Source of the DNA: Candidatus Sungbacteria bacterium RIFCSPLOWO2_01_FULL_54_21
GTDB taxonomy: Bacteria > Patescibacteriota > Minisyncoccia > Sungbacterales > HO2-52-23
DNA: 33,343 nt
Assembly (NCBI GenBank): GCA_001820725.1
Contig: MHQR01000014.1
Coordinates: 1 to 33,343, forward strand
Direction: 5' to 3'
This document shows, one piece after another, positions 22,899-31,207 of the stretch (position 1 is the stretch's first letter; each line of letters begins with the position of its first letter). The notes below the pieces were generated by a model. That model was given only the letters and a program-made list of their open reading frames with translations, was not told the origin of the DNA and searched no databases. The translations under genes and the position numbers were made by a program.

Positions 22899-22924
22899 TA
22901 TTTTTATACCTTAATTTTTTGCGT

Positions 22925-25900
22925 ATGCGGCGAATATCTTTCATTTTTTTAGCAGTGGTTGTGATTGCCGGCAGTTTTGTTTCTATGTGGCCGATGCCTG
23001 CGGCGGCGGCCCCTTCGGAACAGGAGCAGTTGGCGGCGCTCGTCTCGCAGGTTGAGACGCTCACGCGTCTCTTTGAAACGCTCAAGCGCAATTTCATAAA
23101 ACCGGCTCGCGCGGCAGTCGCGTGCGCGGATGGGATTGATAATGATAATGATGGCGCGATTGATTATCCGTCAGATACCGGATGCTATGGCGCGGACGAC
23201 CAGGACGAGGCGTACTACTCTACAACGGGGAGCACGAGTTCTTCATCGGGTTCTTATTCGTCCTGTAGTTCATCGCTGATTTCTTTGCTCGGTACCGGCT
23301 GTCATCAGATGTATACCGATGCGTCCGGCAACGCGATCTATTGCAACGGGGAAATGACCGTGTCCGCAAAATCAGGGGAGACGGCGACGACATCGGGTTG
23401 CTCTTCCGGCGGAAGTTCCTCAACCCCAACCACTACCTCTACGGGAGGCACGGCCTCATCAACCCCGACCACGACGACATCAACCGGCGGAACAACAACC
23501 ACGACCGCGAGGGGTTCGGCAAATCTCACGGTGGCGGTTTCGGGCGCTGACGTAACGCTCACGTGGACTGACTTCTATCAGGGCGAGGATATATATCGCG
23601 TTGACCGCAGAATAGGCGCGGGCGAGTGGATACAGACCGGCACCATACCGTATCTTGCGGGAGGAAGCGGATCCTATAAAGACACAGGGGTGGGAACAGG
23701 CACCTACGACTACCGCGTACGTCCGTGTACGAATACGGCCGGGTGTTTCGGCGAGTCCAACACCACGCGGGCGACCGTCGGCGGCACATCCACCAGCACG
23801 ACCGCACCGGCAACCGCAACGCCCCCGCCGGTCATCAGCGCTATCGCGGCAACCTACATCACGTCCTATTCGGCAAATATCACATGGACGACCGATATTC
23901 CCTCAAACGCAAAAGTTGAGTATGGCGTTGGCACGCCGTCTCAGACGAAATCAAATGTGACATTCAGCACGAATCACAATATATATTTGGACGGGCTCAC
24001 CGCGTCAACCACCTATGCCTATAATGTCATTTCAGAAAACACCGATTACTATCGGACGACGTTTTCCGGGAAGACCTTCACAACATCTTCCGTCGGCGGA
24101 AGTACGAGCGTGGCGGTAGGATCGTGCGACAGCGCGCTGACAGCCCTCCTCGGCAGTGGCTGTCATCAGATGTATACCGATGCGTCCGGCAACGCGATCT
24201 ATTGCAACGGCGACATGACGCAATCAGCGAAACGGGGAGACACCGTCGTCGCATCCGGCTGTAACTCAAGCGGCTCGGGATCAACAAACGCGAATGGGGT
24301 GTCCCATACATGGCGGTTCAAAAACGGCTCCACTCAGCACTCGCAGATTCTTTCGCGAACCGATGCCGAATATACAGCGTTCATCGTGGGGGTTGATAGC
24401 TCTGCGGCAGGCGGCTATTTCGGCGGGTGGAAACCAGGAGCAGGGACCGACGCGAATTGGCAAGAATTCGGCATTCCGATCGTAAGCCCGACCTCGACGG
24501 GCACAATCGGCACATGGCAGTGTTCGGACGGAATTGATAACGATAATGACGGCGCAACCGACTATCCACAGGACACCAGTTGCTATGGGAGGGATGATAA
24601 TGACGAATGGTATCCTACGTCCGGCGGGCAGACCGCGTCCACCACGCTGTCGGGTATTCCCGCGGCGCCGACGGCATTGACCGCCGTGCAGTCATTTGCG
24701 GATGTCCTGCTCTCATGGCAAGACAACGCGACCAATGAAGATATGTACAAAATAGAGTGGCACAACGGGACGGAGTGGATCGTCATGGGGAGCACGGGAA
24801 TTGTCTACGAGAGACGCGGCACATACACCGACCGCTCGCCTTCCCAACGGACGCACCAATATCGCGTGCGCGCGTGCAGCGCCGCAGGATGTTCTTTGGA
24901 ATCCAACATTGCGCTCATTCTCGTCAGCGGGTCCGGCATTGGAACGACGACACCGATAACGGCTCCGGCGCTGTGGTCTCTTACGCCGTCATCCGGCTCC
25001 ATCGGCGTCAAGGTTCTCATCTCCGGCTCCGGATTTACGCCGACCGGCAACCGTATCAATGTTGATACCGGCGTGATCATGGATGTCCCGTCTTTGGACA
25101 GCAAGACCCTTATTTTTGCCGTGCCGGAAGACCGCGTACCTTTGTGCGCGGTAACCGAACCGCGCTGTCTCTTGCCCGCGCCCTATAATCCGGTGAAGCC
25201 CGGGACATATTGGGTGTCGGTGACCAATGGCAATGGCGTGTCCGGCGGACTTTCATTCAGCGTGATTGAACGCGTTGTCGGCGCATTTGCGGTGGATTCC
25301 GCGGGTACATTCCCCAAAACGGGTGCTGTCGGCGTAGAGACCGGCACGCGCATCAAGGTGCGGTTCACGCGCGAGCTGGATCCCGCATCCACTGCAAAAG
25401 AATTCTTCCGTGTGACCAAGACCGCGGCGCCGGAGAGCTGGGTGCCGGGTTCGTTCAGTATATTCCCCGACGGATTTGAATTCGTGCCTTCAGGGGAATG
25501 GGAGCCGAGCATGAGCTATACGTTCACGGTGCTATCCTCATTGCGCGACCGCGCGGGCAACGCGCTTGCGGCGTCCTATAGCGCGTCATTTACCACCGCG
25601 GGATCCACGCGCGGGAGTAGTGCCATCATCGGGAAAGTTACTGACGCAAGCGGGGCCTCCGTAGCCGGAGCGTATATCTATGTCTTTGTTCCCCAAGGTG
25701 TGCCGATACCGTACGCGGCTGATGCCTCGCGTAGTTATCAAAACTATTTCTCCCGCAATGCCAAGACCGACGCCGACGGCGCATTCCAACTTTCGGTGCC
25801 GCCGGGCGCCTACATGGTGGAAGCGCATCCGCCGTATGACCGCAGTGATGCCCTGCGGGCCGCTCCCCGCGAGGTAACGATTACTGCGGGAGAAACGCGG

Positions 25901-27775
25901 ACAGTAAATCTCACGCTCGGCAGTACGGTAAAAATCATTACCGGCACGGTGCTTTTTGCGGACGGCGCGCCCGTAACGGACGCCGAAGTGGGCGCGTATG
26001 CTTCCGAGTCGCGCCAATGGGCGAGTAGCACGACCGATGCCGCCGGAATATATGTGTTGAAAGTCGGCGCAGGGCAGTGGTTTGTGGGGATTCATCCGCG
26101 GGAATCCGGACGCGCCGCGTGGACGTGGAACGGCAAGCCCCAGGGAGCGACATTTGCGCGGGACGGAAAAGAGGAGACCGCAACGCGCAACTTTATCGTA
26201 GCCGCGAGCAACGCTGTGCTCGTGGTCTCCGCGACCGATGAGTCAGGGGCTCCTTTGGAAAACGTGGGCGTCATTGCCGATACGCACAGCGGATCATCGA
26301 TCGTCTCTGGCGACATTGGCATACCACCGGAGTTTCGAATTACGGGTACGGACGGCACGGCGACGTTCGCGCTCGGCGTGCGCGCCTACTTTGTGCGCGG
26401 CTATGTGCCGCAGGATCGAGGGTATGTCAATGCTGCGGAACAGGAAGTATTGCTTGCGGGAGGAGCGCGCAAGGAGGTAAAACTTGTATTCAAAAAGAAG
26501 CAGGCCGCGACCCAGCTTACGATAAGCGGCACGACAAAAACCGAAGAAGGTATCGCGACCGACGCGTTCGTCTGGGCATGGAGCGAGCGCGGAGGATTCA
26601 CCTCCACGCGCGCGGACGCGCAAGGCGCGTTCTCTTTCGGGGTTGAAGGCAACGCGCGATGGCACATAGGCGCGGGAAAGGAATACAAAGGATTTCCGTA
26701 TAAATCGCCGGAGATCGTGGTAAACGTAAAGACAACGGCCGTTGTCGTAGAATTATTGCTGAACAAGCAGACCTTGGCGCCACTCCCGCCCTCCATTAGC
26801 GTAAGCGAGCCCGGGAGCCAGCAAGTGGTGGCGAAGTCGGCGGACGGCGCCCAGCTCACCCTGCCGCCTTCTGCCGTCTCTGCATCGGGAGATGTGAAGG
26901 TGGAGATCAATCCCACGGTGGAGGCGCCGACGCAGGCGGGGACCGATGTGGTCAGCACGGTGTATGACGTGACGATTCATGATGCGACGGGCAAGGAAGT
27001 GACGACGCTGACCAAAGAAGCAGAGATCGTCATTCCCTACGACGATACGGATCTCAAAAAACAGGGAGTGAGCGAAGACGCGCTCGTGCCGAGTTACTTT
27101 GATGAAAAGACGGGCGTGTGGGCGCGGCTGGACGAATGTACGATTGACAAAGAGCGCAATGTCGCGGTATGCCGCGTGGATCACCTGACGCGCTTTGCGA
27201 TCACCGCGCGCGCAGACGCGACGCCGCCCGATGCGCCCGCGAGCGTTGCGGCAAAGCCGGCGGGGGTCGGACAGATCAGCATCACGTGGAAGAAGCCCGT
27301 CAAGGATTTTGACTACATCAAGGTGTATCGCTCGGCAAAGACAGGGGAGCTCGGCACGGTACGCGCGGCAAAGTTGCGTGCTTCCGCGTTCAGCGACGGC
27401 GAAGGGCTTGCGGACGGCGCTACCTATTACTACACCGTCCGCGCCGTGGACACGGCAGGCAATGAGTCGGAAAACACCGCGCAGGTGAGCGCCACAGCAA
27501 AAGGATCTTCTGGGGCGAAGTCGTCGGACAATGTCGCTACATCCGTCAGTGGGGGTATCATGCGCGCGTTGCGCCGCGGCATGCGGGGAGACGACGTGCG
27601 GCTTCTGCAGACCATCCTCGCGCAAGAAGGACTATTGGCGAGCGACAGCGCCACCGGATTCTTCGGCCCCGCAACCGAGGCGGCGGTGAAGAAATTCCAA
27701 GCGGCGGCAGGGCTTGAGCAAGTCGGCAGTGTCGGCCCCGCCACGCGCAAGAGAATCAACGCGCTGGCGCCATAA
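22925..27775 (+). CDS. Giant secreted multidomain surface protein with C-terminal peptidoglycan-binding domain
   Basis: The start at 22925 gives a signal peptide (MRRISFIFLAVVVIAGSF to AAAAP); an upstream in-frame Met at 22856 would place 23 extra residues before it. The protein is about 1616 residues. Rough order: calcium-type DGIDNDNDG motif (near 68, repeated near 533), a Cys module with CHQMYTDASGNAIYCNG (near 120, repeated near 407), a Ser/Thr/Gly linker (160-197), FN3 domains (197-289, 301-391, 577-667), an IPT/TIG domain (679-782), a Big_5 Ig-like domain (784-896), several carboxypeptidase-regulatory-like domains (900-1282), a ZU5-like region (1289-1429), another FN3 (1433-1529) and PG_binding_1 (GMRGDDVRLLQTILAQEG, 1546-end). 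It is likely a wall-bound adhesin used in host or surface contact. Confidence 0.88.
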   Translation: MRRISFIFLAVVVIAGSFVSMWPMPAAAAPSEQEQLAALVSQVETLTRLFETLKRNFIKPARAAVACADGIDNDNDGAIDYPSDTGCYGADDQDEAYYSTTGSTSSSSGSYSSCSSSLISLLGTGCHQMYTDASGNAIYCNGEMTVSAKSGETATTSGCSSGGSSSTPTTTSTGGTASSTPTTTTSTGGTTTTTARGSANLTVAVSGADVTLTWTDFYQGEDIYRVDRRIGAGEWIQTGTIPYLAGGSGSYKDTGVGTGTYDYRVRPCTNTAGCFGESNTTRATVGGTSTSTTAPATATPPPVISAIAATYITSYSANITWTTDIPSNAKVEYGVGTPSQTKSNVTFSTNHNIYLDGLTASTTYAYNVISENTDYYRTTFSGKTFTTSSVGGSTSVAVGSCDSALTALLGSGCHQMYTDASGNAIYCNGDMTQSAKRGDTVVASGCNSSGSGSTNANGVSHTWRFKNGSTQHSQILSRTDAEYTAFIVGVDSSAAGGYFGGWKPGAGTDANWQEFGIPIVSPTSTGTIGTWQCSDGIDNDNDGATDYPQDTSCYGRDDNDEWYPTSGGQTASTTLSGIPAAPTALTAVQSFADVLLSWQDNATNEDMYKIEWHNGTEWIVMGSTGIVYERRGTYTDRSPSQRTHQYRVRACSAAGCSLESNIALILVSGSGIGTTTPITAPALWSLTPSSGSIGVKVLISGSGFTPTGNRINVDTGVIMDVPSLDSKTLIFAVPEDRVPLCAVTEPRCLLPAPYNPVKPGTYWVSVTNGNGVSGGLSFSVIERVVGAFAVDSAGTFPKTGAVGVETGTRIKVRFTRELDPASTAKEFFRVTKTAAPESWVPGSFSIFPDGFEFVPSGEWEPSMSYTFTVLSSLRDRAGNALAASYSASFTTAGSTRGSSAIIGKVTDASGASVAGAYIYVFVPQGVPIPYAADASRSYQNYFSRNAKTDADGAFQLSVPPGAYMVEAHPPYDRSDALRAAPREVTITAGETRTVNLTLGSTVKIITGTVLFADGAPVTDAEVGAYASESRQWASSTTDAAGIYVLKVGAGQWFVGIHPRESGRAAWTWNGKPQGATFARDGKEETATRNFIVAASNAVLVVSATDESGAPLENVGVIADTHSGSSIVSGDIGIPPEFRITGTDGTATFALGVRAYFVRGYVPQDRGYVNAAEQEVLLAGGARKEVKLVFKKKQAATQLTISGTTKTEEGIATDAFVWAWSERGGFTSTRADAQGAFSFGVEGNARWHIGAGKEYKGFPYKSPEIVVNVKTTAVVVELLLNKQTLAPLPPSISVSEPGSQQVVAKSADGAQLTLPPSAVSASGDVKVEINPTVEAPTQAGTDVVSTVYDVTIHDATGKEVTTLTKEAEIVIPYDDTDLKKQGVSEDALVPSYFDEKTGVWARLDECTIDKERNVAVCRVDHLTRFAITARADATPPDAPASVAAKPAGVGQISITWKKPVKDFDYIKVYRSAKTGELGTVRAAKLRASAFSDGEGLADGATYYYTVRAVDTAGNESENTAQVSATAKGSSGAKSSDNVATSVSGGIMRALRRGMRGDDVRLLQTILAQEGLLASDSATGFFGPATEAAVKKFQAAAGLEQVGSVGPATRKRINALAP
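23297..23349. repeat. 53-bp exact repeat, copy A (within the giant surface protein)
   Basis: Identical to 24158-24210, offset 861 bp. It encodes the Cys-module core GCHQMYTDASGNAIYCN. Confidence 0.95.
24158..24210. repeat. 53-bp exact repeat, copy B (within the giant surface protein)
   Basis: Identical to 23297-23349, while flanking sequence of the same domain has diverged, which suggests recent conversion or strong constraint. Confidence 0.95.
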
Positions 27776-27790
27776 ATTCAGAAAGCACGC

Positions 27791-27825
27791 AAAACGCGCT
27801 CCGATTGAATCGGAGCGCGTTTTTT
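27791..27825 (+). terminator. Strong terminator after the giant surface protein
   Basis: Fifteen-base arms (AAAACGCGCTCCGAT and complement) with a 3-base loop TGA, followed by TTTTTT. It separates the surface-protein transcript from tRNA-Arg. Confidence 0.93.
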
Positions 27826-27845
27826 GCTATGGTGTCAGGCGTAGT

Positions 27846-27917
27846 GTCCTTGTAGTTCAATGGATAGAATACAGCCCTCCGAAGGCTGGGATGGCAGTTC
27901 GAATCTGCCCAAGGGCA
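27846..27917 (+). tRNA. tRNA-Arg (anticodon CCG)
   Basis: A full cloverleaf is visible: 7-bp acceptor (GTCCTTG with CAAGGGC), 4-bp D stem, 5-bp anticodon stem CAGCC/GGCTG with loop CTCCGAA (anticodon at 27879-27881), a 4-base variable region, and a T arm GGCAG-TTCGAAT-CTGCC. The discriminator is A. CCA is not encoded. It reads CGG codons. Confidence 0.93.
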
Positions 27918-28011
27918 TACGAAATCTATGCTATCCGCAACAGGCGTTTAAAAGGTATTCGCGGGGAGATTTTATCTAAATCACTGAATTATAAGTAGTT
28001 AGATGCAAGCA
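27918..28011. other. AT-rich gene-free stretch downstream of tRNA-Arg
   Basis: No gene is visible. Composition becomes visibly more AT-rich here, marking the left edge of the accessory segment that runs to about 29985. No copy of the tRNA 3' end was found downstream, so a tRNA-site integration is not supported. Confidence 0.5.
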
Positions 28012-28064
28012 ATGCATAGATTGATAGATTTTTGCATAGTTTCAGGGTATGCTTGCATAGTTTC
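28012..28064 (+). promoter_or_regulatory. Three direct repeats (iterons) upstream of the MerR-HATPase gene
   Basis: TTGCATAGTTTC occurs exactly at 28032-28043 and 28053-28064, and with 9 of 12 matches at 28012-28023. Spacing is 20 and 21 bp, two helical turns, so a protein could bind all three on one face. They end 36 bp before the start codon and probably overlap the promoter. Confidence 0.7.
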
Positions 28065-28099
28065 TAATCCTATGATAAGATGACGATACTCTCCAAGGT

Positions 28100-28819
28100 A
28101 TGGAAGAAAAATTATTAACCATTACGCAGGCAGCGGGATTTTTAGCCGTTTCGCTTGATACTTTGCGTCGCTGGGACAAGAGCGGTAAATTAGTCGCGAT
28201 CAGAAAAGACGGGGGCACGCATCGGTATTACCGTGAAAATGACTTAGAAATTTTTGCCAGCGATTTGATGCGATTTGCCTCGGAGTGGATTCGGGACGGC
28301 ATTGAGTTTCCGGGCGCATTCTACTGTTCTACCAGTTCTATTTTTAACGCGCGGCTGACGAAAATGGAGTACGCGCTGATGCAAAAGCCCGGATTTGAAA
28401 AATTATATTCTTTGATCACACTAATTGCCGGAGAAATCGGCGACAATTCGTTTGCTCATAATTTGGGTAAGTGGCCGGATACCGCGGGAATTTTCTTCGG
28501 CTATGATATTGCCAAAGGCATTATTGTGCTTGCTGATCGGGGGTTGGGTATTTTAGAAACATTGCGCCGCGTGCGTCCGGAACTTTCGAGCCATGTCGCG
28601 GCAGTGGAAGTGGCGTTTACGGAGTTTATTTCCGGCAGGGCGCCGGAAAAGCGGGGGAATGGGCTCAAGCTTGTTCGCGAGGTCGTCACGGAGCAATCGT
28701 TTGATCTTTTTTACACCAGTGGCGATGCCGAGGTGCGCATGCAAGGTAAAGACAAAGAGTTTCGTGTTACGCGCGGTGAGCGTATCGTGCGAGGGTGTTT
28801 GGCGAAAATAGGGTTTTAG
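28100..28819 (+). CDS. MerR-type HTH fused to a GHKL ATPase domain
   Basis: A 239-residue protein. Residues 1-50 form a MerR/excisionase-type helix-turn-helix (LTITQAAGFLAVSLDTLRRW, then the wing GGTHRYYRENDLEIF). Residues about 105-210 form a histidine-kinase-like ATPase: N-box IAGEIGDNSFAHN, G1 box LADRGLGILE and G2-like KRGNGLKLVREVV. No phospho-acceptor or sensor domain is present, so this is not a classical kinase. The next gene, 13 bp downstream, encodes a DUF4325 STAS-like protein, which suggests an ATPase/STAS partner switch tied directly to DNA. The three upstream repeats are candidate operators for this protein. Confidence 0.85.
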   Translation: MEEKLLTITQAAGFLAVSLDTLRRWDKSGKLVAIRKDGGTHRYYRENDLEIFASDLMRFASEWIRDGIEFPGAFYCSTSSIFNARLTKMEYALMQKPGFEKLYSLITLIAGEIGDNSFAHNLGKWPDTAGIFFGYDIAKGIIVLADRGLGILETLRRVRPELSSHVAAVEVAFTEFISGRAPEKRGNGLKLVREVVTEQSFDLFYTSGDAEVRMQGKDKEFRVTRGERIVRGCLAKIGF

Positions 28820-28832
28820 CAGATAAAAATAT

Positions 28833-29126
28833 ATGAAATTACCATTGGAAAAGTTCGGCAAAACATTGATATCGCGGGAATTGGGCAGTGAAGCGTTCAA
28901 GGCGTTTCAGTCAACCTTGCGCGAGTTTTCTCAAGGTGAAGATCTGGAAATAGATTTTTCCGGCGTATTGACGCTATCGCCGTCATGGGCTGATGAGTTT
29001 TTGAGTCCTTTATTGAATCAGTTGGGCGAGCGTTTAATTCTCTTGCCGACCGACAATCTTTCGGTGCATGCGACGATTAGGATCCTCCAAGAGGCAAATA
29101 AGCGGGCGTTTAAGGCGAAGGCGTAG
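28833..29126 (+). CDS. DUF4325 STAS-like protein
   Basis: A 97-residue protein matching the DUF4325 (STAS-like) pattern: EDLEIDFSGVLTLSPSWADEFLSPLL is the conserved core, with a strand, a loop containing Ser in place of the usual phosphorylated Ser/Thr region, and a helix. The family is related to anti-anti-sigma domains and often sits beside ATPase-domain genes. It lies 13 bp after the MerR-HATPase gene, so a bound or phosphorylated partner role is inferred. Confidence 0.82.
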   Translation: MKLPLEKFGKTLISRELGSEAFKAFQSTLREFSQGEDLEIDFSGVLTLSPSWADEFLSPLLNQLGERLILLPTDNLSVHATIRILQEANKRAFKAKA

Positions 29127-29137
29127 TATAAACGAGT

Positions 29138-29305
29138 ATGCAGCCGCCTATTCCCAATTCGCCTTATCTTGAGCCGCGGCGCCATCGAAATGCTGATGAG
29201 CGCGGTTTAACCGATGAGGTCGGAGCGACACCGAACCCGACCATTGAAACTTTGAAGAAAATCGTAAAGGGGTTAAATGTAAGCGTTGATGATTTGATCA
29301 AATAA
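29138..29305 (+). pseudogene. Remnant of an XRE-type HTH regulator
   Basis: An open frame of 55 residues starting at 29138. Only the last 24 residues are recognisable: PNPTIETLKKIVKGLNVSVD is the closing helix pair of an XRE/Cro-type HTH domain, followed by DLIK and stop. The N-terminal half (MQPPIPNSPYLEPRRHRNAD) is not HTH-like. The DNA-recognition helix is absent, so this is probably a decayed or rearranged regulator. Confidence 0.6.
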
Positions 29306-29309
29306 AAAT

Positions 29310-29450
29310 ATGGACCTCTCTCACTTGGACAAAAAATACTTTATAGACCCGCATATTTACAACTGCCCTTTTTGTAAAAGGAATAATGTCTCTTATTCAT
29401 TGATTGATACTTTTTCTTTTCTTTTAGTAAAGGTATACGTGAATTATTAG
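29310..29450 (+). pseudogene. Truncated zinc-finger-type gene (46 residues)
   Basis: The frame begins MDLSHLDKKYFIDPHIYNCP and has one CPFC knuckle without its partner pair, then runs into a hydrophobic Phe/Leu stretch and stops. It resembles the front of a longer protein that would have a second Cys pair. It is likely truncated by an internal deletion or frameshift. Confidence 0.5.
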
Positions 29451-29510
29451 GGTCGCATCACACGTTGGATCACAGACGCGACCAACAGGTGCTCAAAAGC
29501 ATACGAAAAA

Positions 29511-29936
29511 ATGAATGGAGACATCGAAAATTTTGATGAAGTTACGACGAAGGGAGGGGATTTGTATAAAAAATTCTCGCCGGTCCGATGTCCTTATTTC
29601 GGAGGCGACGTTTACTTCAACGCAAGTGGTTTAGAGCATCTGAAATTCAAACGTCCGCGCTATGCGCGCTCACGCCGTGATCAGTACATGCGCTTCAAGG
29701 TGCTTTTCCTTGTGCCGGAAGTTTTATGTTTGAGCCACACGGTGCAGGGAGTTTGGGAGACGAAACATTTTGAGCGCGTGAGGATCCATAGTCGTACCGA
29801 TATCATACTCAAGCATGTTACCTATTATGAGTTCATTGCGGTCATACGGCGCGTAAGGATCAAGATCGTCATAAAACAGATTGAAGATGGGCAACGATTT
29901 TTTTTGGAGCATTATCCCTTTTGGGGGAGTCAATAA
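29511..29936 (+). CDS. Hypothetical protein, probably frameshifted at a T8 run; possible small RNase-like fold
   Basis: A 141-residue frame with a conserved-looking core (FNASGLEHLKFKRPRYARSR, then a run of short strands ending KIVIKQIEDGQRFF). I cannot assign a family with confidence; the small beta-rich layout with Lys, Arg and His is compatible with a BECR/RelE-like nuclease, but this is a guess. The frame changes oddly at the eight-T run 29898-29905: removing one T continues the protein as WSIIPFGGVNKETRRR to NPEED with a stop at 29983-29985. That tail looks more natural than the current LEHYPFWGSQ end. A sequencing indel, a true mutation or slippage could explain it. Confidence 0.55.
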   Translation: MNGDIENFDEVTTKGGDLYKKFSPVRCPYFGGDVYFNASGLEHLKFKRPRYARSRRDQYMRFKVLFLVPEVLCLSHTVQGVWETKHFERVRIHSRTDIILKHVTYYEFIAVIRRVRIKIVIKQIEDGQRFFLEHYPFWGSQ

Positions 29937-30021
29937 AGAGACGAGGCGGCGCAAATTGTACGGCGGAAATCCGGAAGAGGATTGACAAACAGAAAGCCCG
30001 CCAAATGGCGGGGGCTCTGTT

Positions 30022-30075
30022 GGTGTTTGGTTACAGCTTACCTTTAGCCGTGAGAGGGCGAACCCTCCAAACACC
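30022..30075 (+). ncRNA. Possible structured RNA element
   Basis: GGTGTTTGG (30022-30030) pairs perfectly with CCAAACACC (30067-30075) over 9 bp, enclosing a small AGGG-CCCT hairpin with a CGAA loop next to the closing stem. It lies in a 180-bp gene-free gap upstream of a terminator at 30143. No known RNA family is recognised. Confidence 0.3.
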
Positions 30076-30142
30076 GCGTTAGGTATAGCATGGATGGTAA
30101 GATGACGCAATAGGTTGTCCACAGGCGGGCGGCCCGTTGCAG

Positions 30143-30165
30143 AAGGTCTGTAACAGACCTTTTTG
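30143..30165 (+). terminator. Rho-independent terminator upstream of the PG-binding/LTD gene
   Basis: AAGGTCTG and CAGACCTT arms, loop TAA, then TTTTGT. It would end transcription of the accessory segment or of a short RNA in the 29986-30142 gap. Confidence 0.85.
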
Positions 30166-30197
30166 TGCGGGGGCGGGATTGTGGTAGGATGACGGCG

Positions 30198-31205
30198 ATG
30201 AGGCGGTATGCCGTTTGGATGGTACTTGCGGGTGCGGCGGCTTTTCTGCCGCTTGCGGTTTTTGGTGCGGGGAGTTTTAACCGCGATTTATATTACGGCA
30301 TGCGGGGGGATGCGGATGTGGCGCGCTTGCAGGACTTTCTGCGCGGGCGCGGGTATTTTAACGCTCCGGAATCCACGGGGAACTTTTTCGGTCTTACGCG
30401 CGGCGCCGTACAGCAGCTTCAATCCGCATACAATATCTCTCCGGTGAGCGGCTATTTCGGGCCGCTTACGCGGGCTGTCGCGAACAAGCTGTCTGCCCTT
30501 ACTCCTGCCGCAATTCCGCCCGCGGGCACGGCGTCCATCGTTTCACTCCTGCCCCCGGCGGGCGCGTCTCCTTACCGAGGCAAGATTGAGATGTCGAGTA
30601 TCCGCGGCCGCGAGAGCACGGCTGATAAAGAACAGGTGACTTTGCGCAATACCAGCTCGGTGGAGACGATCAATGTAACGGGCTTCAGAATTGAGAACTC
30701 TGCCGGCGGGTCGGTGGACATCCCCAAAGCATTTGAATTGCCGGGCCTTGCGGGAACGGCCATGGACCCCATCCGTCTTCGGCCCGAGGATCAGGTCGTG
30801 ATTACGTTCGGCACGCAGGAGCGGCGGATGAATTTCCGCGAGAATCTCTGCACTGGCTATTTTGACCAAACATCAAAATTTTCCCCGTCCCTGGCGCACC
30901 GATGTCCCCGGCCCGATGTCAAAGAATATCCGTCACTGTCTGACGCGTGCATCAAGCAATTGCAAAACGCGTCGAGCTGTAGGATTCCGAAATTGGAGAT
31001 GTTTACCGACTCGGCGTGCGCGGATTTTGCCCAGGCGCATTTCAACTACGCCGGATGCGTGAAGGACTATCGGGAAAAAGCCAACTTCTACGGCACGCGG
31101 TGGCTGGTGTGGCTCCAGCGCGATGGCGATTTCTTTCGCAACACCATAGAGCGCGTAACCCTGAAAGACCAGGCCGGAAAAACGGTTGACGAGTTTGAGT
31201 ATTAA
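30198..31205 (+). CDS. Secreted peptidoglycan-binding protein with LTD-type domain
   Basis: The start at 30198 is preferred because AGGA lies 8 bases upstream and it gives a compact signal peptide (MRRYAVWMVLAGAAAFLPLA to VFGAG); the ATG at 30189 is an alternative. Residues about 25-95 form a PG_binding_1 domain (DLYYGMRGDADVARLQDFL, GYFGPLTRAVANKL), similar to the end of the giant protein at 22925. Residues about 115-330 resemble a lamin-tail domain (EQVTLRNTSSVETINVTGFR) interrupted by a segment with six Cys. It ends 2 bp before the beta-CASP gene. A wall-attached role is inferred. Confidence 0.8.
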   Translation: MRRYAVWMVLAGAAAFLPLAVFGAGSFNRDLYYGMRGDADVARLQDFLRGRGYFNAPESTGNFFGLTRGAVQQLQSAYNISPVSGYFGPLTRAVANKLSALTPAAIPPAGTASIVSLLPPAGASPYRGKIEMSSIRGRESTADKEQVTLRNTSSVETINVTGFRIENSAGGSVDIPKAFELPGLAGTAMDPIRLRPEDQVVITFGTQERRMNFRENLCTGYFDQTSKFSPSLAHRCPRPDVKEYPSLSDACIKQLQNASSCRIPKLEMFTDSACADFAQAHFNYAGCVKDYREKANFYGTRWLVWLQRDGDFFRNTIERVTLKDQAGKTVDEFEY

Positions 31206-31207
31206 AC

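Noticed and set aside
27846-28000. Integration site at the tRNA-Arg 3' end
   Set aside because: No duplicate of the tRNA 3' end was seen in the downstream accessory segment.
29724-30122. 132-residue minus-strand open frame
   Set aside because: Overlaps the plus-strand hypothetical gene and the non-coding gap; no recognisable features.
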